Shown in pieces: positions 1 through 9,304 of a DNA stretch of 13,690 nt (positions are counted from its first letter, which is position 1; each line of letters starts with the position of its first letter). The notes under the pieces were generated by a model. It made no database searches, was not told where the DNA came from, and was given only the letters and a program-made list of their open reading frames with translations. The stretch comes from Acidovorax sp. GTDB lineage: Bacteria; Pseudomonadota; Gammaproteobacteria; Burkholderiales; Burkholderiaceae_C. The translations under genes were made by a program, and so were the position numbers. Location: contig WOZN01000422.1 of the NCBI GenBank assembly GCA_011620245.1, forward strand, positions 1 to 13,690. Reading direction: 5' to 3'.

Positions 1-237
1 ATATGGATTGGCCGTGAATCGTGCACGATGCTGGTTCGCCTCGCGCATGCTGCAGCACGGTCTTCGGTCTATCCGCTCCATCGGCAAAATTGCTCCAGCG
101 GCCACCGGCATGCGGCACGGGCGACTGCAATGGAGCATTGGCACCACAGCAGGCGCCAGGGCTACCGCACCATGCTGTGCGCCCGGCTGCCCGCGGGTCC
201 CTAGAATGTTCCGCCTCACACCCGAAAGACCGCCTCC
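1..237. other. Upstream region of the tandem uvrA
   Basis: This is a GC-rich stretch with no convincing gene on either strand. It should carry the promoter of the tandem uvrA. A TAGAAT hexamer at 202-207, 30 bp before the ATG, resembles a -10 box, but no acceptable -35 sits 16-18 bp upstream. I looked for a LexA-type operator (CTGT-N8-ACAG or similar) and saw none, so SOS control is not supported by the sequence. Only a weak purine run (GAAAG, 224-228) precedes the start codon. Confidence 0.4.
202..207 (+). promoter_or_regulatory. Possible -10 box for tandem uvrA
   Basis: TAGAAT matches the sigma-70 -10 consensus at five of six positions. It lies 30 bp upstream of the ATG, in the last part of the upstream region. 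No good -35 hexamer is visible at the right spacing, so this is a weak single-box call. Confidence 0.25.
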
Positions 238-3200
238 ATGACCCAGGGACTGATCCGTATCCGCGGCGCACGCCAGCACAACCTCAAGAACCTGGACTTG
301 GACATCCGCACGGGTGAGCTCACGGTGGTCACCGGCCCCAGCGGTTCGGGCAAGTCCAGCCTGGTGTTCGACACACTCTATGCCGAGGGCCAGCGCCGCT
401 ACGTGGAGACCTTCAGCGCCTACGCGCGCCAGTTCCTGGACCGCATGGACAGGCCGGCCGTGGACAAGGTCGAGGGCGTGCCCCCGGCCATTGCCATCGA
501 CCAGACGAACCCGGTGCGCTCCAGCCGCTCCACCGTGGGCACGATGACGGAGCTGAACGATCACCTCAAGCTGCTGTTCGCCCGCGCAGGCCAGCTGTTC
601 GACCGGCAGACCGCGCAGCCGGTGCGGCACGACACACCCGATACGATTTATGCCGAACTGCAGCGGCGCTGCGCCGCAGCCGGAGATCCCCGCATCGTGC
701 TGACCTTCCCGGTCGAGTTGCCCGCCAACACATCGGCCGAGCAGGTGGAGCAGTGGCTGTCGGCCAGCGGCTTCACCAAGGTGCAGGCCGAGCGCGAAAT
801 GGCCACACCCACCGGCCCACGCAAAATGCTCGACGTGGTTGCCGACCGCTTTCGCTGGAGCAGCGCCGAGCGCGCCCGCGTGATCGAGGCCATCGAGGTG
901 GCACTCAAGCGCGGCGCGGGGCGGCTCAATGTGTATGCCCTCCCTCCCGTTCAGACTGAGCCTGTCGAAGCCCGGGAAAGCGTTTCGCCCCTTCGGCAAG
1001 CGCAGGACAGGCCAGGCTCGACGCAAACGGATGCGCCGGAACTGTGGCGCTTCTCCACCGGCCTGCATTGCCCCGACAGCGACCTGCGCTACAGCGACCC
1101 TGTCCCTTCTGCCTTCTCGTTCAACTCCGCCGTGGGCGCCTGCGATACCTGCCGGGGCTTTGGCCGTGTGATCGGGGTGGACTATGGGCTGGTCATCCCC
1201 AACGACAAGCTCACGCTGCGGGCTGGCGCCATCAAGACCATCCAGACCCCCGCGTGGAAAGAGGTGCAGGACGACCTCATGCGCCATGCCGAGACGGCGG
1301 GCATTCCGCGCGACACGCCATGGAACAAGCTGACCGATGCGCACAAAAAATGGGTCATCGACGGCTCGCCGAACTGGAATGGCAAATGGAACCAGCAGTG
1401 GTATGGCATCAAGCGCTTTTTTGAATACCTGGAAAGCAAGGCCTACAAGATGCATATCCGCGTGCTCTTGTCCAAATACCGCAGCTACACGCCCTGCCCC
1501 GCCTGCGCGGGCGCGCGCCTCAAGACCGAAAGCCTTTTATGGCGCATCGGCCGCAAGGAAGATGCCGACGCGGCGCTGGAGCCGCCGCTGCGCCGGGCCG
1601 CCCCAAGCAGCGGCAGCCCCCTGGGGGGGCGGGGAGGACACGACAGTGCCGAGCGTGGGGGCCAACAGTTCCAGCGCTTCATGCCCGAAGGCGTGCAATG
1701 GTCGCGCGCGCAGCTCGAAGCGCTGCCCGGCCTGTGCCTGCACGACCTGATGCTGCTGCCCATCGACCGCCTGCGCCAGTTCTTTGCGCGCATGCAGCTC
1801 CCCGCCGGCGGCGATGCCAAGGGCGGTGACGCGCAGGCGCTCAAGCTGCTGCACGAGGAAATCACCACGCGCCTCAGATACCTGTGCGACGTGGGCATTG
1901 GCTACCTCACGCTCGACCGGCAAAGCCGCACCCTGAGCGGCGGCGAGGTGCAGCGCATCAACCTCACCACGGCGCTGGGCACCAGCCTGGTCAACACGCT
2001 GTTCGTGCTGGACGAGCCCAGCATCGGCCTGCACCCGCGCGACATGCACCGCATCACCGAGGCCATGCTGCGCCTGCGCGACGCCGGCAACACGCTGGTG
2101 GTGGTGGAGCATGACCCGGCCGTGATGCTGGCGGCCGACCGCGTGATCGACATGGGCCCTGGCCCGGGCCGCCTGGGCGGGCAGATCGTGTTTGACGGCA
2201 CCACGGCCGATTTGCGCAAGGCCGACACCCTCACCGGCGCCTATCTCGGCGGGCGCAAGCATGTGGGCTTCGGCTTCAAGCGCATGGTGACCGACGCCAC
2301 GCCGCGCCTCATCCTCGAAGGCGTGCGCGAGCACAACCTGCAGAACGTGACGGTTGAATTTCCGCTGCAGCGCCTGGTCACCGTCACCGGCGTCAGCGGC
2401 TCGGGCAAGTCGAGCCTGATCCAGGACGTGCTGGCGCCCGCGCTGCTGCGCCATTTTGGCAAGGCCACCGACACGCCGGGCGCGCACGACCGCATGCTGG
2501 GTGCGGACCATTTGTCGGACCTGGTGTTCGTGGACCAGTCGCCGATTGGCAAGACAGCCCGCTCCAACCCCGTGAGCTACGTCGGTGCCTGGGACAGCAT
2601 CCGCGAACTCTTCGCCCTGGCGCCGCTGTCCAGGCAGCGCAGCTACACCGCCAGCAAGTTCAGCTTCAACAGCGGCGACGGGCGCTGCCCCACCTGCGGC
2701 GGCTCGGGCTTCGAGCATGTGGAGATGCAGTTTCTGAGCGATGTGTACCTGCGCTGCCCCGATTGCGATGGCAAGCGCTACCGGCCCGAGATTCTGGAGG
2801 TGACCATCGAGCGCCCTTCGACAAGCCCGGGACGAACGGTGAGCTTGAACGTGGCCGACGTGCTGGCATTGACCGTGGCCGAGGCGGCAACCCTGTTTGC
2901 CAGCGACCGCGACGTGATCCGCGCCCTGCAGCCCATCGTGGACGTGGGCCTGGAATACATGGCGCTGGGCCAGCCCGTGCCCACGCTCAGCGGGGGCGAG
3001 GCGCAGCGCTTGAAACTGGCGGGCTTCCTGGCCGAGGCCGCGCGCAGCGCCTCCAAATCGCGCCAGGCGGTGGCGCGCAAGGGCACGCTGTTTTTGTTTG
3101 ACGAGCCCACCACGGGCCTGCATTTTGACGACATCGCCAAGCTCATGCGCGCGCTGCGCAAGCTCATCGACGCGGGGCATTCGCTCATCGTCATCGAGCA

Positions 3201-6200
3201 CAACCTGGACGTGATCCGCGCGAGCGACTGGCTCATCGACCTGGGCCCCGAGGGCGGCGACGCGGGCGGACTCATCGTGGCCGAGGGCACGCCCGAAGAC
3301 ATGCGCCAGCACGCGACATCGCACACCGGCCAGGCGCTGCGCGACTATGAACTGACGCTGGGCGTGGGCGGCCATTCGGTGCACGAGAAAGCTGCATTGC
3401 TACGAAAAAAAGAGCTGCTTGCGCTTGCTGCACAAGCGCCAGAGGCCAAAAACGCCATACAAATCGTGAACGCCAAGGAGCACAACCTCAAGAACCTGAG
3501 CGTGGACATTCCGCGCGGCAAGTTCAACGTGGTCACGGGCGTGAGCGGCTCGGGCAAGTCCACGCTGGCGTTCGACATTCTGTTCAACGAGGGCCAGCGC
3601 CGCTACCTCGAATCGCTCAACGCCTACGCGCGCTCCATCGTGCAACCGGCGGGCCGGCCCGAGGTGGATGCGGTGTATGGCATCCCGCCCACCGTGGCCA
3701 TCGAGCAGCGGCTGTCGCGCGGCGGGCGCAAGTCCACCGTGGGCACCACCACCGAGGTGTGGCATTTTTTGCGCCTGCTGTACGTCAAGCTCGGCACCCA
3801 GCATTGCGTGCACGACGGCGCAGCCGTGCAGCCGCAGACGCCCGACAGCATCGCCGCGCAGCTGCTGAAGAACTTCCGGGGCCAGCATATCGGGCTGCTC
3901 GCCCCGCTGGTGATGAACCGCAAGGGCGTCTATACCGAGCTGGCCGACTGGGCGCGCCCGCGCGGCTACACCCACCTGCGCGTGGACGGCAATTTTCTGC
4001 CCACCACCAACTTTCCGCGCATCGACCGCTTCAAGGAACACACCATCGAGCTGCCCGTGGCCAGCCTGGACGTGGCGCCCGAAAACGAGGCGCAGCTGCG
4101 CCAGGCGCTGGCCGAGGCGCTCACGCATGGCAAGGGCATGGTGCATGTGCTCAGCGACCTGCACGGCCTGCGCGCCGCCATGGAAAGCGGCGCGCCCACG
4201 GCAGGCATCGGCACGCTGCTGGCGTTTTCCACCAAGCGCGCCTGCCCTGTCTGCGCCACCAGCTATGCCGAGCTGGACCCGCGCCTTTTTTCATACAACA
4301 GCAAGCACGGCTGGTGCCCCGACTGCGTGGGCACGGGCGTCAGGCTCACAAAGGACCAGCGCAAGTTGTTCGACGACTCGGTGCCGGCCAACAATGAAAA
4401 GGGGAGGGAAAAAGGCCGCGAGCAGACCTTTGCCGAGCCCGAGGTGGAAGACCTGGCCGACACAGCCTGCCCCGGCTGCCACGGCACGCGCCTGAACGCC
4501 ACGGCCCGTGCGGTGCAATTCGCGGGCGTGGGCATCACCAGCATTGCAGCCCTCTCCGTGACGGACGTGCGCCGCTGGATCGAGACCCTGCGCATCGAAG
4601 GGGGCATGCGCCAGCGCATGACCCAACGTGAGAGCGACATCACGCGCGACCTGGTGCCCGAGATCCAGAGCCGCCTCGAATTCCTCGAAGAAGTGGGCCT
4701 GGGCTATCTCACGCTGGACCGGGGCGCGCCCACGCTCAGCGGCGGCGAGGCGCAGCGCATCCGCCTGGCCGCGCAACTGGGCAGCAACCTGCAGGGCGTG
4801 TGCTACGTGCTCGACGAGCCCACCATCGGCCTGCACGCGCGCGACAACCAGATTTTGCTCAACGCCCTGCACAAGCTCAGCGACAAGGGCAACACGCTGG
4901 TGGTGGTGGAGCATGACGTGGACACCATCCGCCGCGCAGACCACATCATCGACATCGGCCCCAGCGCCGGCAAGCGCGGCGGGCGCCTGGTGGCGCAGGG
5001 CAGCGTGGCCGACATCACGGCGGCCGAAGATTCGCAGACCGGCCGCTACCTGCTGCATGCCATGCGCCACCCGCTGCAGGCACGGCGCCTGGTTGCTATC
5101 GAAAAAGAAGCTGGCAGCGCCCGTCAATCAAGGATTTCAGATACAAAACTATCTGAAAGCAAGAAAAATCAAGCGCAACCAGCTATTAAAGAAGTAGCAC
5201 CTCAGCGCTGGCTCACGGTGCAGGGCGCGCAGCTGCACAACCTGCAGAACGTGACGGCCGCCGTGCCGCTGAACCGCCTGGTGGCGGTGACGGGCGTGAG
5301 CGGCTCAGGCAAGTCCACGCTGGCGCGCGACGTGCTGCTGGCCAATGTGCAGGCCTGGGTGCAGCAGCGCGCCACCCGCGCCGGGCGAGATGCCATGGAT
5401 GCAGGCAAGGCGCCTGCCCTGGTGGGCTGCTCGGGCCTCTCGGGCTTCGAGACCATCGACCGCGTGCTCGAAGTGGACCAGACACCCATCGGCAAAACAC
5501 CGCGCAGCTGCCCCGCTACCTATATCGGTTTCTGGAACACCATCCGCAAGCTGTTTGCCGAAACGCTGGAGGCCAAGGCGCGCGGCTACGCCGCCGGGCG
5601 CTTCAGCTTCAACACCGGCGAAGGCCGCTGCCCCGGCTGCGAAGGCGCGGGCGTGCGCACCATCGAGATGAGCTTTTTGCCCGACGTGAAGGTGCCCTGC
5701 GAGACCTGCCACGGCGCGCGCTTCAACCCCGAGACGCTGGCCGTGAGCTGGCGCGGCAAGAGCATTGGCGATTTGCTGCAGATGGAGGTGGACGAGGCCG
5801 TGGACTTCTTCGCCAGCATGCCCAGTATTGCGCACCCGCTGCAGCTGCTGAAAGACGTGGGCCTGGGCTACCTCACGCTGGGCCAGCCCAGCCCCACGCT
5901 CAGCGGCGGCGAGGCGCAGCGCATCAAGCTCGTCACCGAGCTGACCAAGGTGCGCGACGAGGTGGGCCGCCGCGGGCAAAAGGCGCCGCACACGCTCTAC
6001 GTGTTCGACGAGCCCACCGTGGGCCTGCACATGGCCGACGTGGACAAGCTCATCCGCGTGCTGCACCGCCTGGTCGATGGCGGCCACAGCGTGATCGTCA
6101 TCGAACACGACCTCGATGTGATTGCCGAGGCCGACTGGATCCTGGACCTGGGCCCCGAGGGTGGCAACGCAGGCGGGCGCATCGTGGCCGCGGCCACCCC

Positions 6201-6264
6201 CGAGGACCTGGTGGCCGCAGGCACGCACACCGGCAAGGCGCTGGCGGCGGTGCTGGCGCGCTGA
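238..6264 (+). CDS. uvrA: Tandem (double-length) UvrA-family excinuclease ATPase, four ABC domains
   Basis: The 2008-residue protein is two UvrA-like units in one chain (about 1-1045 and 1074-2008), against about 940 residues for ordinary UvrA. UvrA is the ATP-driven damage sensor that loads UvrB in nucleotide excision repair. Each half has two ABC sites: Walker A lysines K39, K724, K1107 and K1692; LSGGE signatures at 566, 917, 1500 and 1888; Walker B Asp-Glu at 592, 955, 1526 and 1924. A region resembling the UvrB-binding domain is clear in half 2 (about 1220-1310) and divergent in half 1 (about 150-235). CxxC pairs are at 302/305, 420/423, 817/820 with 840/843, 1336/1339 with 1360/1363, 1411/1414, and 1798/1801 with 1821/1824. 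The partner pair of 302/305 is damaged (C278-P-D-S281). The ATG at 238 gives the standard UvrA N-terminus. Five tracts (residues about 237-265, 453-475, 859-869, 1053-1075, 1619-1654) look like repeat DNA translated in frame. A canonical uvrA may exist elsewhere, making this an accessory paralogue. Confidence 0.95.
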   Translation: MTQGLIRIRGARQHNLKNLDLDIRTGELTVVTGPSGSGKSSLVFDTLYAEGQRRYVETFSAYARQFLDRMDRPAVDKVEGVPPAIAIDQTNPVRSSRSTVGTMTELNDHLKLLFARAGQLFDRQTAQPVRHDTPDTIYAELQRRCAAAGDPRIVLTFPVELPANTSAEQVEQWLSASGFTKVQAEREMATPTGPRKMLDVVADRFRWSSAERARVIEAIEVALKRGAGRLNVYALPPVQTEPVEARESVSPLRQAQDRPGSTQTDAPELWRFSTGLHCPDSDLRYSDPVPSAFSFNSAVGACDTCRGFGRVIGVDYGLVIPNDKLTLRAGAIKTIQTPAWKEVQDDLMRHAETAGIPRDTPWNKLTDAHKKWVIDGSPNWNGKWNQQWYGIKRFFEYLESKAYKMHIRVLLSKYRSYTPCPACAGARLKTESLLWRIGRKEDADAALEPPLRRAAPSSGSPLGGRGGHDSAERGGQQFQRFMPEGVQWSRAQLEALPGLCLHDLMLLPIDRLRQFFARMQLPAGGDAKGGDAQALKLLHEEITTRLRYLCDVGIGYLTLDRQSRTLSGGEVQRINLTTALGTSLVNTLFVLDEPSIGLHPRDMHRITEAMLRLRDAGNTLVVVEHDPAVMLAADRVIDMGPGPGRLGGQIVFDGTTADLRKADTLTGAYLGGRKHVGFGFKRMVTDATPRLILEGVREHNLQNVTVEFPLQRLVTVTGVSGSGKSSLIQDVLAPALLRHFGKATDTPGAHDRMLGADHLSDLVFVDQSPIGKTARSNPVSYVGAWDSIRELFALAPLSRQRSYTASKFSFNSGDGRCPTCGGSGFEHVEMQFLSDVYLRCPDCDGKRYRPEILEVTIERPSTSPGRTVSLNVADVLALTVAEAATLFASDRDVIRALQPIVDVGLEYMALGQPVPTLSGGEAQRLKLAGFLAEAARSASKSRQAVARKGTLFLFDEPTTGLHFDDIAKLMRALRKLIDAGHSLIVIEHNLDVIRASDWLIDLGPEGGDAGGLIVAEGTPEDMRQHATSHTGQALRDYELTLGVGGHSVHEKAALLRKKELLALAAQAPEAKNAIQIVNAKEHNLKNLSVDIPRGKFNVVTGVSGSGKSTLAFDILFNEGQRRYLESLNAYARSIVQPAGRPEVDAVYGIPPTVAIEQRLSRGGRKSTVGTTTEVWHFLRLLYVKLGTQHCVHDGAAVQPQTPDSIAAQLLKNFRGQHIGLLAPLVMNRKGVYTELADWARPRGYTHLRVDGNFLPTTNFPRIDRFKEHTIELPVASLDVAPENEAQLRQALAEALTHGKGMVHVLSDLHGLRAAMESGAPTAGIGTLLAFSTKRACPVCATSYAELDPRLFSYNSKHGWCPDCVGTGVRLTKDQRKLFDDSVPANNEKGREKGREQTFAEPEVEDLADTACPGCHGTRLNATARAVQFAGVGITSIAALSVTDVRRWIETLRIEGGMRQRMTQRESDITRDLVPEIQSRLEFLEEVGLGYLTLDRGAPTLSGGEAQRIRLAAQLGSNLQGVCYVLDEPTIGLHARDNQILLNALHKLSDKGNTLVVVEHDVDTIRRADHIIDIGPSAGKRGGRLVAQGSVADITAAEDSQTGRYLLHAMRHPLQARRLVAIEKEAGSARQSRISDTKLSESKKNQAQPAIKEVAPQRWLTVQGAQLHNLQNVTAAVPLNRLVAVTGVSGSGKSTLARDVLLANVQAWVQQRATRAGRDAMDAGKAPALVGCSGLSGFETIDRVLEVDQTPIGKTPRSCPATYIGFWNTIRKLFAETLEAKARGYAAGRFSFNTGEGRCPGCEGAGVRTIEMSFLPDVKVPCETCHGARFNPETLAVSWRGKSIGDLLQMEVDEAVDFFASMPSIAHPLQLLKDVGLGYLTLGQPSPTLSGGEAQRIKLVTELTKVRDEVGRRGQKAPHTLYVFDEPTVGLHMADVDKLIRVLHRLVDGGHSVIVIEHDLDVIAEADWILDLGPEGGNAGGRIVAAATPEDLVAAGTHTGKALAAVLAR
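947..1030. repeat. Palindromic REP-like repeat inside uvrA
   Basis: The arms are inverted: CCGTTCAGACTGAGCCTGTC at the left, and at the right a tract ending CAGGCTCGACGCAAACGG. The middle carries CCTTCGGCAAGCGCAGGACA (990-1009). From memory this is the dispersed repeat built on CCTTCGACA(GG/AG)CTCAG that is common in Comamonadaceae and other betaproteobacteria. As delimited it is 84 bp (28 codons) and is translated in frame as a P/Q/E/R-rich segment. That segment lies between the UvrB-binding-like region and the degenerate C278-P-D-S281 site of half 1. Confidence 0.75.
1595..1663. repeat. GC-palindrome repeat inside uvrA
   Basis: The element starts GGGCCGCCCCAAG, has a CCCCCTGGGGGGG core (1617-1629), then a GTGCCGAGCG segment, and ends GTGGGGGCCA. 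This is the architecture of a dispersed Comamonadaceae repeat (GGGCCGCCCC, CCCCCTCGGGGGG, GCGAAGCG, GGGGGCC), recalled from memory. A second copy of the same type is at 8331-8376. As delimited it is 69 bp (23 codons). In frame it encodes a low-complexity segment rich in Gly, Ser, Ala and Arg after the C420/C423 pair of half 1. Confidence 0.7.
2814..2843. repeat. Half-length REP-like repeat inside uvrA
   Basis: CCCTTCGACAAGCCCGGGAC followed by GAACGG is one arm of the same family as 947-1030 (compare CCTTCGGCAAGCGCAGGACA at 990-1009). It is translated as roughly ERPSTSPGRTVS at residues 859-869, in the strand-loop region just after the zinc module of the second ABC domain of half 1. A short KGKT-type loop is usual there, as in the equivalent place of half 2 (WRGKS, near 1837). 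Confidence 0.7.
3396..3463. repeat. A-rich dispersed repeat forming the linker between the two UvrA halves
   Basis: The stretch runs ATTGCTACGAAAAAAAGAGC, then TGCTTGCGCTT, a GCGCTT/AAGCGC inverted repeat (3421-3426 with 3434-3439), then CCAGAGGCCAAAAACGCCAT. From memory it matches a Comamonadaceae repeat of the form TGCTATnAAAAAAnAGCTGCTnGCGCTTnnn(n)AAGCGCnAGAGGCCAAAAA. It is much richer in A than its surroundings. It encodes residues 1053-1075, between the C-terminus of UvrA half 1 and the first strand of half 2. Confidence 0.75.
5092..5197. repeat. Composite inverted repeat inside uvrA (ABC-ABC linker of half 2)
   Basis: A TGCTATCGAAAAAGAAGCTG arm near 5094 and the reverse complement of AGCTATTAAAGAAGTAGCA near 5181 belong to the same repeat family as 3396-3463, placed head to head. 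Between them a perfect 9-bp hairpin, TTTCAGATA / TATCTGAAA (5135-5143 and 5150-5158, 6-nt loop), fills the centre. The stretch is strikingly AT-rich for this gene. It encodes a Lys/Ser/Gln-rich linker (residues 1619-1654) between the two ABC domains of half 2, where ordinary UvrA has a short basic linker. Confidence 0.75.
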
Positions 6265-6282
6265 GCCGCTGAGAACATGTCC

Positions 6283-7292
<1,010 letters not shown>

Positions 7293-7296
<4 letters not shown>

Positions 7297-8264
7297 GCCG
7301 CCACCTGCGCAGCGTGCAGCCAGCAGGCCGCGCGCGTGGCGCCAGCGGGCAGCAATTCGGGACGCTCGACAGTGCAGCGGTCAAAGCGGCGCGGGCAGCG
7401 CGGGTTGAAGGCGCAGCCCGGCGGAATGGCGTCGAGGCGGGGCATGGCGCCGTCGATCTGGTTCAGGCGCTCGCGGTCTTGCGACATGTCGGGGATGGCG
7501 GCCATGAGGCCGGCGGTATAGGGATGGGCGGGTTGGTTGATGACCTCGTGCACCGGGCCGGTTTCCACCAAGCGCCCGGCATAAAGCACCGCCACGCGGT
7601 CGCAGGTTTCGGCGATCACGCCCATGTCGTGGGTGATCAGCATCACGGCCGCGCCGCGCGATTGGCAGATGCTTTTGAGCAGCGTGATGATCTGCGCCTG
7701 GATCGACACATCGAGCGCCGTGGTGGGCTCGTCGGCCACGATGAGTTGGGGCTCGGCGGCCAGGGCCAGGGCAATCACCACGCGCTGGCGCATGCCGCCA
7801 GAAAACTGGTGCGGATAATGGTCCACGCGCTGCCCGGCCGCCGGGATGCCGGTGTCCTGCAGCAAGGCAATGGCGCGCCGCCGCGCTTCGGCCGCAGTCA
7901 CCGGCAGATGCGCCCGGATGGTTTCGGTGAGCTGCCGGCCCACGGTGTACAGCGGGTTCAGCGAGGTCAGCGGGTCCTGGAAGATCGCACCGATGCGCCG
8001 GCCCCGGATGTGGCGCATCTGCGCTTCGCTGAGCTTGTCGATGCGCTGGCCTTCCAGCAGGATCTCGCCCGAGGCCACGCGCCCTGGCGATTCCAGCAGG
8101 CCGATGATGGCAGCGCCCGTGAGCGACTTGCCGGCCCCCGATTCCCCCACCACCCCCAGGATCTCGCCGGGGGCGATGGAAAACGAAATGTCGTCCAGGG
8201 CGCGCAGCGTGCCGCGCCGGCCCGGGAATTCGACAACGAGGTTTTTGACTTCAAGCAGGGACAT
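7293..8264 (-). CDS. dppD: ABC transporter ATPase, DppD/OppD type
   Basis: This 323-residue protein is the partner ATPase of DppF in a heterodimeric nucleotide-binding pair. It has Walker A GESGAGKS (40-47, K46), Q96 in FQDP, signature SGGM (155-158), Walker B D178-E179 and switch H212. The C-terminal tail carries C284, C290, C297 and C314. In the Mycobacterium tuberculosis Dpp system a comparable Cys tail on an ATPase binds a [4Fe-4S] cluster (recalled knowledge); whether this one does is inference. The ATG at 8264 gives the usual short N-terminus before the first beta strand, although no clear Shine-Dalgarno precedes it. It lies 110 bp after dppC, and that gap holds a repeat. Confidence 0.93.
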
Positions 8265-8330
8265 ATCAGCGATTCATTGGGCACGGCCCAGGCCAGCGGA
8301 CGCCGCAGAACTGGCTTTGCCAGGCTGCTG

Positions 8331-8376
8331 GCGGCGTCCCCCTCGGGGGGAAGGCGCGAAGCGACTCAGGGGGGTC
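8331..8376. repeat. GC-palindrome repeat between dppC and dppD, overlapping the dppC stop
   Basis: The core CCCCCTCGGGGGG (8338-8350) is followed by AAGGCGCGAAGCGACTCAGG and a closing GGGG. This is the same family as the copy at 1595-1663 inside uvrA. The element runs into the dppC stop codon (TGA, 8375-8377 read on the minus strand), so it forms the start of the 3' flank of dppC. In the mRNA it would be a G/C-rich hairpin inside the operon and could limit 3'-to-5' decay or ribosome passage into dppD. Confidence 0.75.
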
Positions 8377-9286
8377 ATCTCAATCTCGGGTTCAGCGCGT
8401 CGCGCAGCCAGTCGCCCAGCAGGTTCACCGACAGCGCAATCAGCACCAGCATCAGCCCCGGGAACACGGTGATCCACCATTCGCCCGAAAACAGGTAATC
8501 GTTGCCCACGCGGATCAGCGTGCCCAGCGAAGGAGATGTGGGCGGCGCCCCCACCCCCAGAAACGACAGGGTGGCCTCGGTGATGATGGCCGTGGCCACC
8601 TGGATGGTGGCCAGCACCATCACCGGGCCCATCACATTGGGCAGCACATGCCTGCGCATGATGGAGAGCGGGGCCACACCGGTCACGCGCGCGGCCTGCA
8701 CATATTCCTTGTTGCGCTCCACCAGCGTAGAGCCGCGCACCGTGCGCGCATATTGCACCCAGCCCGTCAGCGAGATGGAGAAAATCAGCACGCCAAAGGC
8801 CAGCGATTCATGCGCATTCGGAAACAGCGCACGGCCCACCCCCGCGATCAGCAAGGCCACCAAAATGGCAGGAAACGACAGCATCACGTCACACAGGCGC
8901 ATCAGCACGGCGTCAATCCAGCCGCCCCGAAAACCGGCCAGCAAACCCAGCGCCACGCCCACCACCACCGACAGCAGCACCGAGGCCAGCCCCACCACCA
9001 GCGAGATGCGGGCCCCGTAGATCAGGGCCGAGAGAATGTCGCGCCCCTGGTCATCGGTGCCCAGCAGGTATTTGCGCGAGCCCTCGGCGCTCCATGCCGG
9101 CGGCAGCCGCGCATCGCCGAGCTCCAGCGTGGCCAGATCGAAGGGGTTGTGCGGCGCCACCCAGCCCGCAAACAGCGCGCAGAAAACGCATACCACGGCA
9201 ATGGCAGCCGCCAGCATGGCCATGGGCGATGTGCGAAAGCTGTAGCCAACATCGCTGTCAAGCCAGCGCGCAAGGGGGTTTTTCAT
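8375..9286 (-). CDS. dppC: ABC transporter permease, DppC/OppC type
   Basis: This 303-residue inner-membrane permease is the second pore subunit. It has an N-terminal cytoplasmic stretch, a first membrane segment (about 24-45), a periplasmic loop ending in the family hallmark GTDDQGRDILSALIYGAR (about 76-93), then five further hydrophobic segments. The EAA loop that docks on the ATPases is EYVQAARVTGVAPLSIMRRH. GVGAPPTSPSLG and the C-terminal LGDWLRDALNPRLR are typical of the family. It lies 112 bp downstream of the binding-protein gene, behind a strong hairpin. No good Shine-Dalgarno precedes the ATG, so expression may be lower than that of the binding protein. Confidence 0.93.
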   Translation of the reverse strand: MKNPLARWLDSDVGYSFRTSPMAMLAAAIAVVCVFCALFAGWVAPHNPFDLATLELGDARLPPAWSAEGSRKYLLGTDDQGRDILSALIYGARISLVVGLASVLLSVVVGVALGLLAGFRGGWIDAVLMRLCDVMLSFPAILVALLIAGVGRALFPNAHESLAFGVLIFSISLTGWVQYARTVRGSTLVERNKEYVQAARVTGVAPLSIMRRHVLPNVMGPVMVLATIQVATAIITEATLSFLGVGAPPTSPSLGTLIRVGNDYLFSGEWWITVFPGLMLVLIALSVNLLGDWLRDALNPRLR

Positions 9287-9304
9287 TGGAGCAAACCAGA
9301 AACA

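Noticed and set aside
1..48. A possible minus-strand gene start (ATG at 46-48) running off the window edge
   Set aside because: Only 16 codons are visible, with no ribosome site and no recognisable sequence.
100..237. An SOS (LexA) box upstream of uvrA
   Set aside because: I looked for CTGT-N8-ACAG-like dyads and found none.
1537..3384. A 615-codon open frame on the minus strand, antisense to uvrA
   Set aside because: Its composition is His/Ala/Arg/Gln-rich and mirrors the GC-rich sense codons. It has no motifs, and the sense strand encodes intact UvrA motifs throughout.
4394..4420. A short tandem EKGR-EKGR duplication in half 2 of UvrA
   Set aside because: It is a small in-frame duplication in a loop before the C1411 pair, too minor to report as a feature.
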